Shown here: positions 8,873-17,911 of the stretch, piece by piece | Numbering within the stretch: position 1 is the stretch's first letter | Layout of the letters: each line of letters begins with the position of its first letter | Source: Falsochrobactrum ovis | GTDB taxonomy: Bacteria > Pseudomonadota > Alphaproteobacteria > Rhizobiales > Rhizobiaceae | Reading direction: 5' to 3' | DNA length: 64,000 nucleotides | Assembly: GCF_003259955.1 (NCBI RefSeq) | Contig: NZ_QLMK01000001.1 | Span: 683,411-747,410, forward strand | The notes under the pieces: model-generated | What the model was told of the DNA's origin: nothing | The model's database searches: none | What the model saw: only the letters and a program-made list of their open reading frames with translations | Program-made: the position numbers and the translations under genes

Positions 8873-9709
8873 ATGGATCAAACCCCTAACTTAAAAATGC
8901 CCTATATTCTGCCCAGTCAGGCGCAAAAACACGTCACCCATAATGCTGCGCTGCGGTTGCTCGACGCTATTGTGCATTTAAGTGTGCGCTCGCGCCAAGA
9001 AAATAACGTGCCGGCAGCGCCTATTGCCGGTGATCGATATATTGTCGCATCGCCCGCGACCGGAGATTGGACAGGAAAAGAAAATCTTATCGCCACCTTT
9101 ATCGATGGCTATTGGATATTTGTTACCCCCGGCAAAGGTTGGACCACCTATATCGAGGACGAGGATAGCCTTAAGCTTTACGATGGCAGTCAATGGAAAG
9201 ACGTCTCATCAATCCCGAGCGAACTGACACTATCTTTGCTCGGTGTTGATGCAACACCAGATGCTATCAATCGTTTTGCGATTTCGTCAGAAGCCAGCCT
9301 TTTTAACAATGCCGGTGGTGGTCATCAGATCAAAATTAACAAACAATCAGCGTCTGATACGGCAAGCCTATTGTTTCAGTCCAACTGGACCGGTCATGCA
9401 GAAATGGGGCTGAATGGCGATAAGAATTTCAGCATCAAAGTCGGCGACGATGCCGGTGCGTGGCGGGAAGCAATCAAAGTGGACGGCGCTACCGGCAATG
9501 TAGCGATAGGTTCAGCTTGGCCGCAAACCAAATTGGACGTAGGCGGACCTATTCGGCCCGCATCTTACACGCTCGCTACCATGCCCTCCGCTGGCGAGCA
9601 TGGCGCCGGTGCGATAATTTTCGTCTCTAATGCCAGTAGCGGGCCCCAATTGGCCTATTCTGACGGTTCTGTCTGGAGAGACATGCGAGCGGGTGCGCCT
9701 ATCGCATGA
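8873..9709 (+). CDS. DUF2793 domain protein, tail-fibre-like
   Basis: The 278-residue protein opens with the DUF2793 module (MPYILPSQAQKHVTHNAALR ... VHLSVRSR; GDRYIVASPATGDWTG; GYWIFVTPGKGWTTY, about residues 8-105). The rest has a tail-fibre look: a Ser/Gly/Asn-rich stretch, IKVDGATGNVAIGSAWPQTK and a terminal GPQLAYSDGSVWRDMRAG. DUF2793 proteins occur in alphaproteobacterial prophages, and in Rhodobacter capsulatus one (rcc00171, from memory) is an unlinked tail-fibre gene of RcGTA. No phage genes flank it here, which fits an unlinked GTA gene. AAGGAGC precedes the ATG. Its 3' end overlaps the convergent AraC gene by 55 bases. Confidence 0.8.
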   Translation: MDQTPNLKMPYILPSQAQKHVTHNAALRLLDAIVHLSVRSRQENNVPAAPIAGDRYIVASPATGDWTGKENLIATFIDGYWIFVTPGKGWTTYIEDEDSLKLYDGSQWKDVSSIPSELTLSLLGVDATPDAINRFAISSEASLFNNAGGGHQIKINKQSASDTASLLFQSNWTGHAEMGLNGDKNFSIKVGDDAGAWREAIKVDGATGNVAIGSAWPQTKLDVGGPIRPASYTLATMPSAGEHGAGAIIFVSNASSGPQLAYSDGSVWRDMRAGAPIA

Positions 9710-10251
9710 TTTTGAACGGGGGCCGGCGGAATGTTCCGGTCATTCCCCAGCGCTTGTTGCAGCTCTTTTACATTGTAGCCATAATAGTCTTTAAACGCTT
9801 TGTTGAACTGGGTTCCATTCCGAAAACCACATAGATAGGCAATTTCTTTAAGAAAAATCCTGCTATGCTTCCGGCCCTGTATGATGCGGCAGGCATGTTC
9901 GAGCCGTTTGCGGCGGATCAATTTTGCAACCCCACCACTTTCCTTAAAAATGCGATAGAGATGAGAACGCGAAATGTTGAAGCGTCGTGTGAGCTGCAAT
10001 GTATTGAGCTCGGGATCTCTAATATTGGCATCAATATATGCAATGATCGAACTATAAATGTTTGAATAATTGCTGTCGGCAGGTAAAGCGACAGGATTTT
10101 GCGCTCTCACATTTGGTAAATCATGGACGCGAAAAGTTTTAATCTTTCGCGATGTGCTTCCTTCTAATTTTGAATCAACTGTATCGGAGATAGTATAAAT
10201 TTCGTCTCCGGCAATGTCGTCAATAATATGATAATATAAGTTGCTGCTCAC
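9655..10251 (-). CDS. AraC-family HTH transcriptional regulator
   Basis: The 198-residue protein has a weakly characterised N-terminal part (1-60) and a C-terminal AraC/XylS DNA-binding domain (about 65-170) with both HTH motifs: LQLTRRFNISRSHLYRIFKE and LKEIAYLCGFRNGTQFNKAF. It lacks a full 150-residue cupin sensor domain, so it is short for the family. The start is GTG at 10249-10251 with GAGG about 5 nt upstream. Its 3' end overlaps the tail-fibre gene on the other strand. Target unknown; the AT-rich upstream region (10252-10440) holds its promoter. Confidence 0.8.
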   Translation of the reverse strand: MSSNLYYHIIDDIAGDEIYTISDTVDSKLEGSTSRKIKTFRVHDLPNVRAQNPVALPADSNYSNIYSSIIAYIDANIRDPELNTLQLTRRFNISRSHLYRIFKESGGVAKLIRRKRLEHACRIIQGRKHSRIFLKEIAYLCGFRNGTQFNKAFKDYYGYNVKELQQALGNDRNIPPAPVQNHAIGAPARMSLQTEPSE

Positions 10252-10447
10252 GTCAGCCTCGCTCGAAAATAAACGCCTATTATTAGGAGGTTCTCGATTA
10301 ATGCTGACTATGGTAAGGTTAACTTGTTGGTCTAATCAAGGATAAATAACAAGAACTGCAAATATTGGTTTGAATGATATAATATATAATAAAATATGAA
10401 CTTATATTCTTACAACAATGATTATTATTTAAACAGAAGGCAGTGAA

Positions 10448-10537
10448 ATGGAAAACTCTTGGCCGAATCTGGCAGGCATACTGCCTGCCAGAGCGCCCAA
10501 AGCGCCCGGAGCGTTTAGAGCGTTTAGAGCGCCCTGA
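10448..10537 (+). CDS. Candidate 29-codon small ORF built on 9-bp repeats
   Basis: ATG at 10448 with AGAAGG about 9 nt upstream opens a 29-codon frame ending at TGA 10535-10537. The first half reads MENSWPNLAGILPA, the second half is made of three-residue repeats (RAP, KAP, GAF, RAF, RAP) encoded by 9-bp units. It could be a small peptide, a leader or a chance ORF in a hairpin-plus-repeat element. Confidence 0.2.
   Translation: MENSWPNLAGILPARAPKAPGAFRAFRAP
10490..10534. repeat. Five tandem 9-bp repeats, consensus RRAGCGYYY
   Basis: Five consecutive 9-mers with invariant central GCG: AGAGCGCCC, AAAGCGCCC, GGAGCGTTT, AGAGCGTTT, AGAGCGCCC. They directly follow a 7-bp-stem hairpin (GGCAGGC at 10471-10477, GCCTGCC at 10483-10489). 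Confidence 0.8.
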
Positions 10538-10571
10538 GCGTGAGACAGCACACAGCCTTAGTGTTCATCTA

Positions 10572-12035
10572 TTAATAGGGTGAGTCTACTTTGCCCATTT
10601 CGACATAGACAGTTTTGATCTGACTATAATGATTAAGCGCAGCGACACCATTTTCGCGGCCAATGCCCGACTCTTTATATCCGCCGAACGGAATTTCTAC
10701 CGGTGTTAGATTATAAGCATTGATCCAGCAGGTTCCGGCCTTGATCTGATGTATCACCCGGTGACCGCGCGCAATATCCGCAGTGAAAACCCCTGCCGCC
10801 AACCCAAATTCACTATCATTTGCGCGGGCAATCACTTCATCCTCATCGGTGAAATCAAGTATGCTCATAACCGGGCCGAAAATTTCCTCCCGCGCAATGG
10901 TCATATTGTCTTTCACATCTGTAAAAATAGTAGGCTCGATGAAATAACCATTGTCAAAGCCTTGGAGCTTTGGCGTCTTGCCACCATAGGCAAGGGTCGC
11001 GCCTTCTTTTTTACCCTGTTCAATATAGGAGCGGACCTTATCGCGTTGGGCTGCATTGATCAGCGGTCCCATCTGGGTGGCTTCATCAAGCGGGTCGCCA
11101 ATGCGGATTTTGCGCGTTCGCTCAATCAAGCGTTCAACGAATTTCTCGCGAATGGATTTATGAACAAATACGCGGGTTCCGTTTGAACAAACCTGTCCCG
11201 TGGAATAGAAATTCCCGAGCATTGCGCCACCGATTGCGCTTTCCAGATCCGCATCATCAAAAATGATGATGGCAGATTTTCCGCCCAATTCCATGGTCGC
11301 ATGCTTAAGCTGTTCGCCAGCCTGGCCCATGATACGTTTTCCGGTCGGTACCGATCCTGTAAGCGAAACCTTGGCTGTCAGCGGATGATTGACGAGAGCG
11401 GCGCCAACCTCACCATATCCCTGAACGACATTGAATAATCCATCTGGAAGCCCAGCTTCCTTATAGGCTTCTGCAAGTGCAAGAGCTGAAAGCGGAGTGT
11501 TTTCAGAAGGCTTGAAAATGAACGCATTGCCCATGGCAAGCGCTGGTGCCGATTTCCAGGCTGCGATTTGAATGGGATAATTCCATGCGCCAATGCCAAC
11601 ACAAATGCCCAGCGCCTCGCGGCGAGTATAGGCAAATGAGCCGCCAAGATCGACAAATTCTCCGTTAAAACCTGATATTATGCCGCCAAAAAATTCGAGC
11701 GCATCTGCAGCAGATGCAGCATCCGCGACCAGCGTTTCTTGCAGAGCCTTGCCCGTATCAAGCGTCTCGATTTTAGAAAGCTTGCGGTTTTTCTCCCGAA
11801 GAATTTCTGCCGTGCGACGTAAGATACGCCCACGCTCCACAGGCTTGAGTGAAGCCCAAGCTTCCTGAGCTTTCAACGCCGCAGCAAACGCATCTTCGAT
11901 CACATCAGGTGTGGCCGAATAAAGCTTGGCGATCTGTTCGCCGGTTGCCGGATAAATCACGGGCAGCGGCTTTCCTGCCTTGTCTTCCACAAAGTTACCG
12001 CCAACAAAATGCGAGGCTTTGGGTTGAACTTTCAT
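10572..12035 (-). CDS. betB: Betaine aldehyde dehydrogenase
   Basis: The product oxidises betaine aldehyde to glycine betaine with NAD(P)+, the second step of betaine synthesis from choline. The 487-residue length is exactly that of BetB proteins. Motifs seen are [20 protein letters not shown], the cofactor loop [13 protein letters not shown], the catalytic Glu in [10 protein letters not shown] and the catalytic Cys in [14 protein letters not shown], with the C-terminal [14 protein letters not shown]. The frame is open to 12086 but the ATG at 12033-12035 has GAGGAG about 6 nt upstream. It starts 14 nt after the betA stop. Confidence 0.96.
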   Translation of the reverse strand: MKVQPKASHFVGGNFVEDKAGKPLPVIYPATGEQIAKLYSATPDVIEDAFAAALKAQEAWASLKPVERGRILRRTAEILREKNRKLSKIETLDTGKALQETLVADAASAADALEFFGGIISGFNGEFVDLGGSFAYTRREALGICVGIGAWNYPIQIAAWKSAPALAMGNAFIFKPSENTPLSALALAEAYKEAGLPDGLFNVVQGYGEVGAALVNHPLTAKVSLTGSVPTGKRIMGQAGEQLKHATMELGGKSAIIIFDDADLESAIGGAMLGNFYSTGQVCSNGTRVFVHKSIREKFVERLIERTRKIRIGDPLDEATQMGPLINAAQRDKVRSYIEQGKKEGATLAYGGKTPKLQGFDNGYFIEPTIFTDVKDNMTIAREEIFGPVMSILDFTDEDEVIARANDSEFGLAAGVFTADIARGHRVIHQIKAGTCWINAYNLTPVEIPFGGYKESGIGRENGVAALNHYSQIKTVYVEMGKVDSPY

Positions 12036-12049
12036 TTTTAACTCCTCGA

Positions 12050-13699
12050 TTAGCGGTCCGATGTTTTCCAGCGTGGATTGATCCACGGTTCCTGATTAGA
12101 GCGCGGCAATGGGGTACGACCCAATATATGATCTGCAGCTTTTTCGCCGGTCATAATAGAGGGGCCATTAAGATTGCCATTGGTGATGCGCGGGAAAATG
12201 GATGAATCAGCCACGCGCAAACCTTCCACCCCAATAACCCGGCATTCTGGGTCTACCACGGCGAATGGGTCGTCTACTGAGCCCATTTTGCATGTCCCGC
12301 ATGGATGAAATGCACTTTCGACATTCTCGCGCAGAAAATCGTCAATTTCTGCATCGCTTTGTATCTGTTCGCCCGGCTGTATTTCTGCACCGCGATAGGA
12401 AGCAAATGCTTCCTGGCCAAAGATTTCCCGCGTAAGCCGTACGCAATGGCGGAAGTCCGCCCAATCATCTTCATGCGACATATAGTTAAACAAAATGCGT
12501 GGCTTATCACGCGGATCGGCGGAGCGCAGCGACACGCTCCCACGTGATTTGGAACGCATCGGACCCACATGCGCTTGAAATCCATGCGCTTTTGCTGCCG
12601 CCTTACCATCATAGCGAATTGCGACAGGAAGGAAATGATATTGGATATCAGGATATTCAACGCCCGCTCGCGAACGCAAAAAAGCAGCCGATTCAAAATG
12701 GTTGGTCGCTCCATGCCCCGATTTGAAGAACAACCATTGAGCCCCGATCATGGCTTTTGAAAACAGATTAAGTTTTGAATAAAGCGTTATGGGCTGTACA
12801 CATTCTTGCTGAATATAGACTTCCATATGGTCTTGCAGATTTTGCCCAACCCCTGGGCGATCAGCGATCACCTCAATACCATGCTCTTGAAGATGGGCTG
12901 CCGGGCCAATACCGGAAAGCATCAAGAGTTTGGGAGAGTTGATTGATGAGGCCGCAATAATAACCTCGCGCCGAGCCCGGATTGTGCTGAGGCTGCGCCC
13001 TCCTTCAATCTCAACACCAATTGCCCGCTTGCCATCCATAATGACGCGCCGGGCCAGCCCGCGTACGAGTTTCACATTGGGGCGTTTGAGCGCAGGTTTT
13101 AGATAGGCATTGGCAGCAGACCAGCGCCGGCCATTATGGATTGTCTGCTCCATAGGCCCGAAACCTTCCTGCTTTTCGCCATTATAATCTTCAGTGATCT
13201 CAAACCCTGCCTGTTGCCCGGCTTCAATAAACGCCTGAAATAATGGGTTTTGACGTTCGCCGCGTCGGATATGAAGAGGACCATCGGTGCCGCGCCAGCC
13301 TTCCTGACCGCCGTGAGAGTTTTCCATGCGTTTGAAATAGGGCAGCACATCGGCAAAAGCCCAACCTTGCGCACCCATTTCAGCCCAATGATCAAAATCG
13401 CGTGCATGCCCACGCACATAGACCATGCCATTGATGGAGGAGGACCCGCCCAATACCTTGCCGCGTGGTGTGACGAGCTGCCTGCCGCCAAGATGCGGCT
13501 CAGGCTCGGTAGAGAAACCCCAGTCATAAGTTTCCATATTCATGGGGAAAGACAGAGCCGCGGGCATCTGGATCAGCGGGCCAATATCCGGGCCACCAAA
13601 TTCCACGACAATAACGGAATGTTTGCCGTCTTCAGACAGGCGATAGGCCATAGCAGAACCCGCTGAGCCGGAACCGATGATGACAAAATCTGCTTCCAT
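12050..13699 (-). CDS. betA: Choline dehydrogenase (GMC oxidoreductase)
   Basis: FAD-dependent oxidation of choline to betaine aldehyde, membrane-associated and coupled to the respiratory chain. The 549-residue product shows the dinucleotide-binding [18 protein letters not shown], the GMC signature 1 ([19 protein letters not shown]) and signature 2 ([16 protein letters not shown]), and the C-terminal catalytic region [10 protein letters not shown] ... [12 protein letters not shown]. The ATG at 13697-13699 with GGGAA just upstream gives the standard MEADFVIIG start; the frame upstream of it belongs to the overlapping betI. It overlaps the 3' end of betI by 68 bases. Confidence 0.96.
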   Translation of the reverse strand: MEADFVIIGSGSAGSAMAYRLSEDGKHSVIVVEFGGPDIGPLIQMPAALSFPMNMETYDWGFSTEPEPHLGGRQLVTPRGKVLGGSSSINGMVYVRGHARDFDHWAEMGAQGWAFADVLPYFKRMENSHGGQEGWRGTDGPLHIRRGERQNPLFQAFIEAGQQAGFEITEDYNGEKQEGFGPMEQTIHNGRRWSAANAYLKPALKRPNVKLVRGLARRVIMDGKRAIGVEIEGGRSLSTIRARREVIIAASSINSPKLLMLSGIGPAAHLQEHGIEVIADRPGVGQNLQDHMEVYIQQECVQPITLYSKLNLFSKAMIGAQWLFFKSGHGATNHFESAAFLRSRAGVEYPDIQYHFLPVAIRYDGKAAAKAHGFQAHVGPMRSKSRGSVSLRSADPRDKPRILFNYMSHEDDWADFRHCVRLTREIFGQEAFASYRGAEIQPGEQIQSDAEIDDFLRENVESAFHPCGTCKMGSVDDPFAVVDPECRVIGVEGLRVADSSIFPRITNGNLNGPSIMTGEKAADHILGRTPLPRSNQEPWINPRWKTSDR

Positions 13700-14285
13700 A
13701 TTGTTTCCCTGACGAAAGCTGCGTGGCGATATAATCTTCGACCAGCGCGGTCGCAGATTTGGCGTCCGGTCTGCCGGTGCCCAACGCCTGCCGAATATAA
13801 AGCCCATCAATCAGGGCTCCAGCTCCCTCGGCAATCCGGTGCGCTCTTGCCCGATCGGTGATCTGAGCCAATGCGTAAACAAGATTTGAGTGAAGCCGAT
13901 TTGCATAAATGCGCAAAAGCTGCCGGAAATCGTCTGACTTTTGCGCATGTACGTAAAAACTCAGCCAGGCGGCGATTGTCTGCCGAGTAAATTGGGATGC
14001 CGAGAAATTCACGGATATGATTGCAGCAATCCGCTCATGCGGCGTTTGCGTCGGACGAATGCTAGCGCTCAGATCCTTGCTCAACTCGCGAAGCAAATGG
14101 CGCATCGTTGCAAGAATAAGCTGATCCTTACCGCCAAAATAATGGTGCGCCAACGCTGCCGAAACCCCCGCTTCCTGTGCGATTTGCGCAACTGTAACAT
14201 CGAGTGAACCATGCTCACCGATGGTGCGGATCGCAGCATCAATCAATTCACGTCGCCGCACAGGTTCCATTCCGACTTTTGGCAT
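13632..14285 (-). CDS. betI: Transcriptional repressor BetI (TetR family)
   Basis: TetR-type choline-responsive repressor of the bet genes. The N-terminal HTH ([40 protein letters not shown]) is the BetI pattern, followed by a ligand-binding helical domain ([36 protein letters not shown]). BetI proteins are usually about 195-200 residues; this one is 217 because after [12 protein letters not shown] the frame runs on for about 20 basic/aromatic residues ([20 protein letters not shown]) over the start of betA. First gene of betI-betA-betB. Confidence 0.93.
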   Translation of the reverse strand: MPKVGMEPVRRRELIDAAIRTIGEHGSLDVTVAQIAQEAGVSAALAHHYFGGKDQLILATMRHLLRELSKDLSASIRPTQTPHERIAAIISVNFSASQFTRQTIAAWLSFYVHAQKSDDFRQLLRIYANRLHSNLVYALAQITDRARAHRIAEGAGALIDGLYIRQALGTGRPDAKSATALVEDYIATQLSSGKQYGSRFCHHRFRLSGFCYGLSPV

Positions 14286-14386
14286 AGTTGAATTCCCGTT
14301 TCTCTCGTAGGCAAATGGCGCCGCTACTATGCAGTGTGCACTGACCGCAAAAAGGTGAAGTATCGAAATTTAAAAGCATATTATGT

Positions 14387-14406
14387 TTGATTGACTGATC
14401 AATCAA
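14387..14406. promoter_or_regulatory. Palindromic BetI-type operator
   Basis: TTGATTG (14387-14393) and CAATCAA (14400-14406) form a perfect inverted repeat with a 6-base spacer, 100 bases upstream of betI and inside its likely promoter region. TetR-family repressors bind such dyads and known BetI boxes are AT-rich TTGA/TCAA palindromes. It could also influence the divergent asparaginase gene. Confidence 0.6.
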
Positions 14407-14533
14407 TAAAAAACAATGTGCGGACTTTCTAGTGTGGCCAATTTTGATTGAGCAGCTATGTTAGAGAAAATTGCCATTGCGGTTTTTGGGTTGTACTCGC
14501 ATTGGTAAATGCATTGAAAATCGAGGTAGTGAG

Positions 14534-15556
14534 ATGGAAAGCAATCCGGTTCTGGTGGAAGTATTCCGTGGCCCTGTGGTGGAAAGTCGCCATCGCGGCG
14601 CGATTGCTGTTTTTGATGCAGATGGAAAACGAGTATTTTCGCTCGGTGACACTGACCGTCCGACATTTCCAAGATCAGCAGTGAAATCCATTCAGGCGCT
14701 GCCATTGGTTGAAAGCGGGGCTGCGGATGCTTTCGGATTTGATGATGCCGATCTCGCAATGGCTTGCGCATCGCATTCTGGTGAGGAAGAACATGCGGAA
14801 AAAGCGCGCGCCATGTTGAGCAAGGCGGGATTGGACGCATCCGCGCTTGAATGCGGCAGCCATTGGCCTTTTCAGCAATCCGTTCTTATCCCCATGGCAC
14901 AAAGCGGTAAACAGCCGACGTCTCTGCACAATAATTGCTCAGGCAAACATGCTGGCTTTTTAGCGACCTGTGTTCATTGCGGTATGGAAACGCAAAACTA
15001 TGTGGCGTTGGGGTCGCAAATCCAAGACATGGTCCGGGACGTGATGAGCGATGTGACTGGCGCTGCACACGACATTGATCATTGCGGAACTGATGGCTGT
15101 TCAATACCGACTTATGCAGTCCCGCTCGCCAATATTGCACATGGATTCGCAAAGATGGCGACGGGCGTTGGACTGGGCGCAAACCGGGCTAAAGCCGCAC
15201 AACGTTTATTCAAAGCCTGCATGGCCGAGCCTTACTATGTGGCGGGCACAAAACGTGCATGCACAGAGCTAATGCGCATGGCCCCCGGTCGCATTTTTGT
15301 TAAAACCGGTGCTGAAGGCGTGTTCTGTGGGGCAGTGCCCGAGCTAGGGCTTGGTTTTGCACTTAAATGCGATGATGGGGCAACGCGCGCAGCCGAAGCG
15401 ATGGTGGCTATTCTGCTTTCTCGCATGTTCCATAAAGAAGAAGAACTATCGACAAAACTTGCTGAATTTTCTCATGTCGAGATGAAGAACTGGAACGGTA
15501 TAACATTTGGCTCTATTTCGCCTTCAGAAATATTCGGCTCTGCAATTATTGGCTAA
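14534..15556 (+). CDS. Asparaginase, Rhizobium etli type II-like family
   Basis: The 340-residue protein hydrolyses L-asparagine to aspartate and ammonia. It is unlike E. coli AnsA/AnsB and matches the rhizobial family related to serine beta-lactamase-like folds: PTFPRSAVKSIQALPLVESG (Ser-Lys dyad), ACASHSGEEEHAEKAR, LHNNCSGKHAGFLATC (Cys/Lys in the active site) and DHCGTDGCSIPTYAVPL. No signal peptide. The ATG at 14534 with GAGGTAGTGAG upstream is preferred over the in-frame start at 14471, which would add a basic stretch. Divergent from betI. Confidence 0.85.
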   Translation: MESNPVLVEVFRGPVVESRHRGAIAVFDADGKRVFSLGDTDRPTFPRSAVKSIQALPLVESGAADAFGFDDADLAMACASHSGEEEHAEKARAMLSKAGLDASALECGSHWPFQQSVLIPMAQSGKQPTSLHNNCSGKHAGFLATCVHCGMETQNYVALGSQIQDMVRDVMSDVTGAAHDIDHCGTDGCSIPTYAVPLANIAHGFAKMATGVGLGANRAKAAQRLFKACMAEPYYVAGTKRACTELMRMAPGRIFVKTGAEGVFCGAVPELGLGFALKCDDGATRAAEAMVAILLSRMFHKEEELSTKLAEFSHVEMKNWNGITFGSISPSEIFGSAIIG

Positions 15557-15613
15557 GGCAGTTTTACTTTCGTTCGACTTGCAAAAAACTTAGGCTTGCT
15601 TAGACTCAAGCCT

Positions 15614-16078
15614 ATGAGCAGAGCATTTACCAAAGAACAGGATGATAATCCGATTGATCTGGGTGAGCGTCCGATTAGTCCTCATCGCAATCTGGTCACG
15701 CGCAACGGTTTGCAGATGATCGAGGAAGAGCTGTTGCGCCTGTCAAAGGAGCTGGCCGAAGCCAATATTGCACAGGATCGTTCGGCAATTGCACGAATTT
15801 CCCGGGATCTTCGTTATTGGAATGCACGCCGGGAAACGGCGGAACTATCTGAGCCTGAACCTGGAAGCAATGTCGTGCGCTTTGGCATGACAGTTGAGCT
15901 TGAGGACGAAGACGGCGTCAACCGCGTCTGGACGATAGTTGGAGAAGATGAAGCGGACCCCTCAAAGGGAAAAATTTCGCATATAGCTCCCGTTTCTATC
16001 CAGCTATTTGGTAAGCCAGTTGGTGATGTCGTCACGATCAACGGCAAGCAATGGGAAATTCTATCGTTGAAATTTTAG
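15614..16078 (+). CDS. GreA/GreB-family transcription elongation factor-like protein
   Basis: The 154-residue protein has a short N-terminal coiled coil (residues about 30-80, GLQMIEEELLRLSKELAEA ... RDLRYWNARRETAEL) and a C-terminal FKBP-like Gre domain (NVVRFGMTVELEDEDGVNR; GEDEADPSKGKISHIAPVS; VGDVVTINGKQWEI). The acidic tip motif that canonical GreA/GreB use to stimulate RNA polymerase cleavage (GDLSENAEY type) is not visible. Such variants occur in Rhizobiales; activity is uncertain. ATG at 15614 is used although the Shine-Dalgarno is weak. Confidence 0.75.
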   Translation: MSRAFTKEQDDNPIDLGERPISPHRNLVTRNGLQMIEEELLRLSKELAEANIAQDRSAIARISRDLRYWNARRETAELSEPEPGSNVVRFGMTVELEDEDGVNRVWTIVGEDEADPSKGKISHIAPVSIQLFGKPVGDVVTINGKQWEILSLKF

Positions 16079-16079
16079 C

Positions 16080-17072
16080 TTAAAGCCAGCCTTTGCGTCT
16101 AAAATAAAGCAGCGGCAGCAGAGCAGAAGCAATCATCAAGCCCAATGCCATCGGGTATCCCCATGGCGAATTCAGCTCTGGCATAAAAGAAAAGTTCATA
16201 CCATAGATTGATGCGACCAATGTAGGCGGCATAAATCCGACAGCCGCCACCGAGAAAATCTTGATGATAGCGTTTTGCTCGACAGAAATGAGGCCCACGA
16301 TCGTATCGAGCAGAAAGGTTACTTTATTGGATAGAAAATCGACATAGGTCGTGAGTGATTGCGTGTCGCGTTCAATAGATTTGATCCATGAGCGCGCCTC
16401 TTTGCGAGACCCGACAGGACTATTGATAACGGTAAGATAAACAAGCATTCGGCTAATGCCAGCTAGGCTTTCACGTACGCGTGACAAAAATGAACCCTGT
16501 CCGCCGATCTGGGTCAAGATATGCCTGAAATCTTCGGTAGTCATGGGCCGGGCTTTGGGTTGTCGCCGATAAATCGAATGGGATGCGGCATCAATTTTTC
16601 CCGCTACCGCTTCCAAAATATCTGCCAAACGATTGGTTGTCGCTTCCGTTAAGCCAAGCATGATCGAAAGACCGTTGCACTTGGGGGTGATCAATCCGTT
16701 GCCGGGCTTGCTGGCACGCGCAATATATATGCTAAACGACTTTGGATCGGCATAGCGCACCGTTACCAGCCTGTTACCACTCAAGATAAAGGTTACCGGC
16801 GTTAATTCACGATGATTGAGGTCGATAGCATGAAGGATCGGTGCGGTGAGATATTGAGCGCCATTCTCCATGTAAAATCGGTTGGATTCTTCGATCTCCG
16901 TCATGTCTTCACGGGAGGGAATATCAATGCCCAACCACGCTTCAACTATACGATCTTCACTAGGGGTCGGAGAAAATAGGTCAATCCATATCACGTCACT
17001 TGGCAGGGCTTCACCGGGGGCCACTTCAATTCGCACCAGATGATCTGCATTGAGTTTATAAAGTGTGATCAT
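16080..17072 (-). CDS. corA: CorA-family divalent cation transporter
   Basis: Inner membrane Mg2+ (or Co2+/Ni2+) channel. The 330-residue product has a long cytoplasmic N-terminal alpha/beta domain, a stalk helix, and two C-terminal membrane segments (about 270-290 and 303-322) separated by the periplasmic loop with the signature YGMNFSFMPELNSPWG. A C-terminal basic tail (YFRRKGWL) is typical. Its stop lies one base from the stop of the convergent Gre-like gene, so no separate terminator region exists. Confidence 0.92.
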   Translation of the reverse strand: MITLYKLNADHLVRIEVAPGEALPSDVIWIDLFSPTPSEDRIVEAWLGIDIPSREDMTEIEESNRFYMENGAQYLTAPILHAIDLNHRELTPVTFILSGNRLVTVRYADPKSFSIYIARASKPGNGLITPKCNGLSIMLGLTEATTNRLADILEAVAGKIDAASHSIYRRQPKARPMTTEDFRHILTQIGGQGSFLSRVRESLAGISRMLVYLTVINSPVGSRKEARSWIKSIERDTQSLTTYVDFLSNKVTFLLDTIVGLISVEQNAIIKIFSVAAVGFMPPTLVASIYGMNFSFMPELNSPWGYPMALGLMIASALLPLLYFRRKGWL

Positions 17073-17233
17073 GTTTACCCCAGTCCATTAAACGCATCTG
17101 GCCTATATGCTCAATTTATTAACACTATGACATAAGCCCGTGGGGCGGCTTATATGAGAGCCATATCTTAAGCGTTGACGATTAGCATGGCGAGGTATTA
17201 AGTCGTCAAGTCATCTGATGATTTGGGGAATAA

Positions 17234-17911
17234 ATGCAAACAATATCGCGACAAAGCTTGGTAGATTCAACGATGCAAATTTTGCAACGGGAGATCACGG
17301 CTGGTCGCTGGCAAGTGGGCGAACAAATACCAAATGAGCAGGCTCTCTCAGAGCAACTTGGGGTGAGCCGAGGAACCATTCGGGAATCGGTGCGCGTGCT
17401 TGTAGCCTGTGGAATGCTGGAAACCCGGCAAGGTTCCGGAACCTATGTGATTTCTTCGCATGACCAGCTGTTAAGCATGCGGCGCCTTAACCACACAAGC
17501 CTTCGGGACCGTGTTGAAATGCGCGCCTTATTGGAGGCGCAGGCAGCGCGGCTTGCTGCGCTCCGCGCCACGCCAGACACTATAGCTTGGCTGCAGAAGC
17601 TGCTGGAGCAGCGCAACATTTCCGCCAAGGATGATCGTGAAAATTTTATTGCACGCGATTTTGCGTTTCATGAAGCGCTGGTTGCAGCTTCTGGCAATGG
17701 TGCCTTGATAGAAATTTATGCGTTCTTTTCTCGTTCTGTACAAGATTCAATCGCCGCAACACTTGATGGTGACTTGCCCGAACCGAGCCACGAGAAACAT
17801 CGACAAATAGTGGAAGCGATAGCCGCCGGGGATGCAGATCGCGCCAGCGAAGCTGTCATTGAGTTCATGGCTCCGCTTCTCACTGAGCTTGAAAGGTTAG
17901 TGACACTATGA
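17234..17911 (+). CDS. GntR-family regulator, FadR/FCD subgroup
   Basis: The 225-residue protein has an N-terminal GntR winged HTH (LQREITAGRWQVGEQIPNEQ; LSEQLGVSRGTIRESVRVLV; RQGSGTYV) and a C-terminal all-helical FCD ligand domain (LRDRVEMRALLEAQAARLAA; FHEALVAASGNGALIEIYAF; HRQIVEAIAAGDADRASEAV). It overlaps the following transporter gene by 4 bases (ATGA), so it probably controls that transporter in response to its substrate. Confidence 0.9.
   Translation: MQTISRQSLVDSTMQILQREITAGRWQVGEQIPNEQALSEQLGVSRGTIRESVRVLVACGMLETRQGSGTYVISSHDQLLSMRRLNHTSLRDRVEMRALLEAQAARLAALRATPDTIAWLQKLLEQRNISAKDDRENFIARDFAFHEALVAASGNGALIEIYAFFSRSVQDSIAATLDGDLPEPSHEKHRQIVEAIAAGDADRASEAVIEFMAPLLTELERLVTL

Larger units (their letters stand above)
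10252..10571. other. AT-rich intergenic region with a repeat-bearing 3' end
   Basis: Between the AraC and betB genes (320 bases). The first 190 bases are very AT-rich (around ATATAATATATAATAAAATA) and probably hold the AraC promoter. The rest has a GGCAGGC/GCCTGCC hairpin (10471-10489), a five-copy 9-bp repeat (10490-10534) and a tiny ORF that spans both. Confidence 0.6.

Noticed and set aside
10490-10534. CRISPR-like repeat array
   Set aside because: The 9-bp units are contiguous with no spacers and no cas genes are present.
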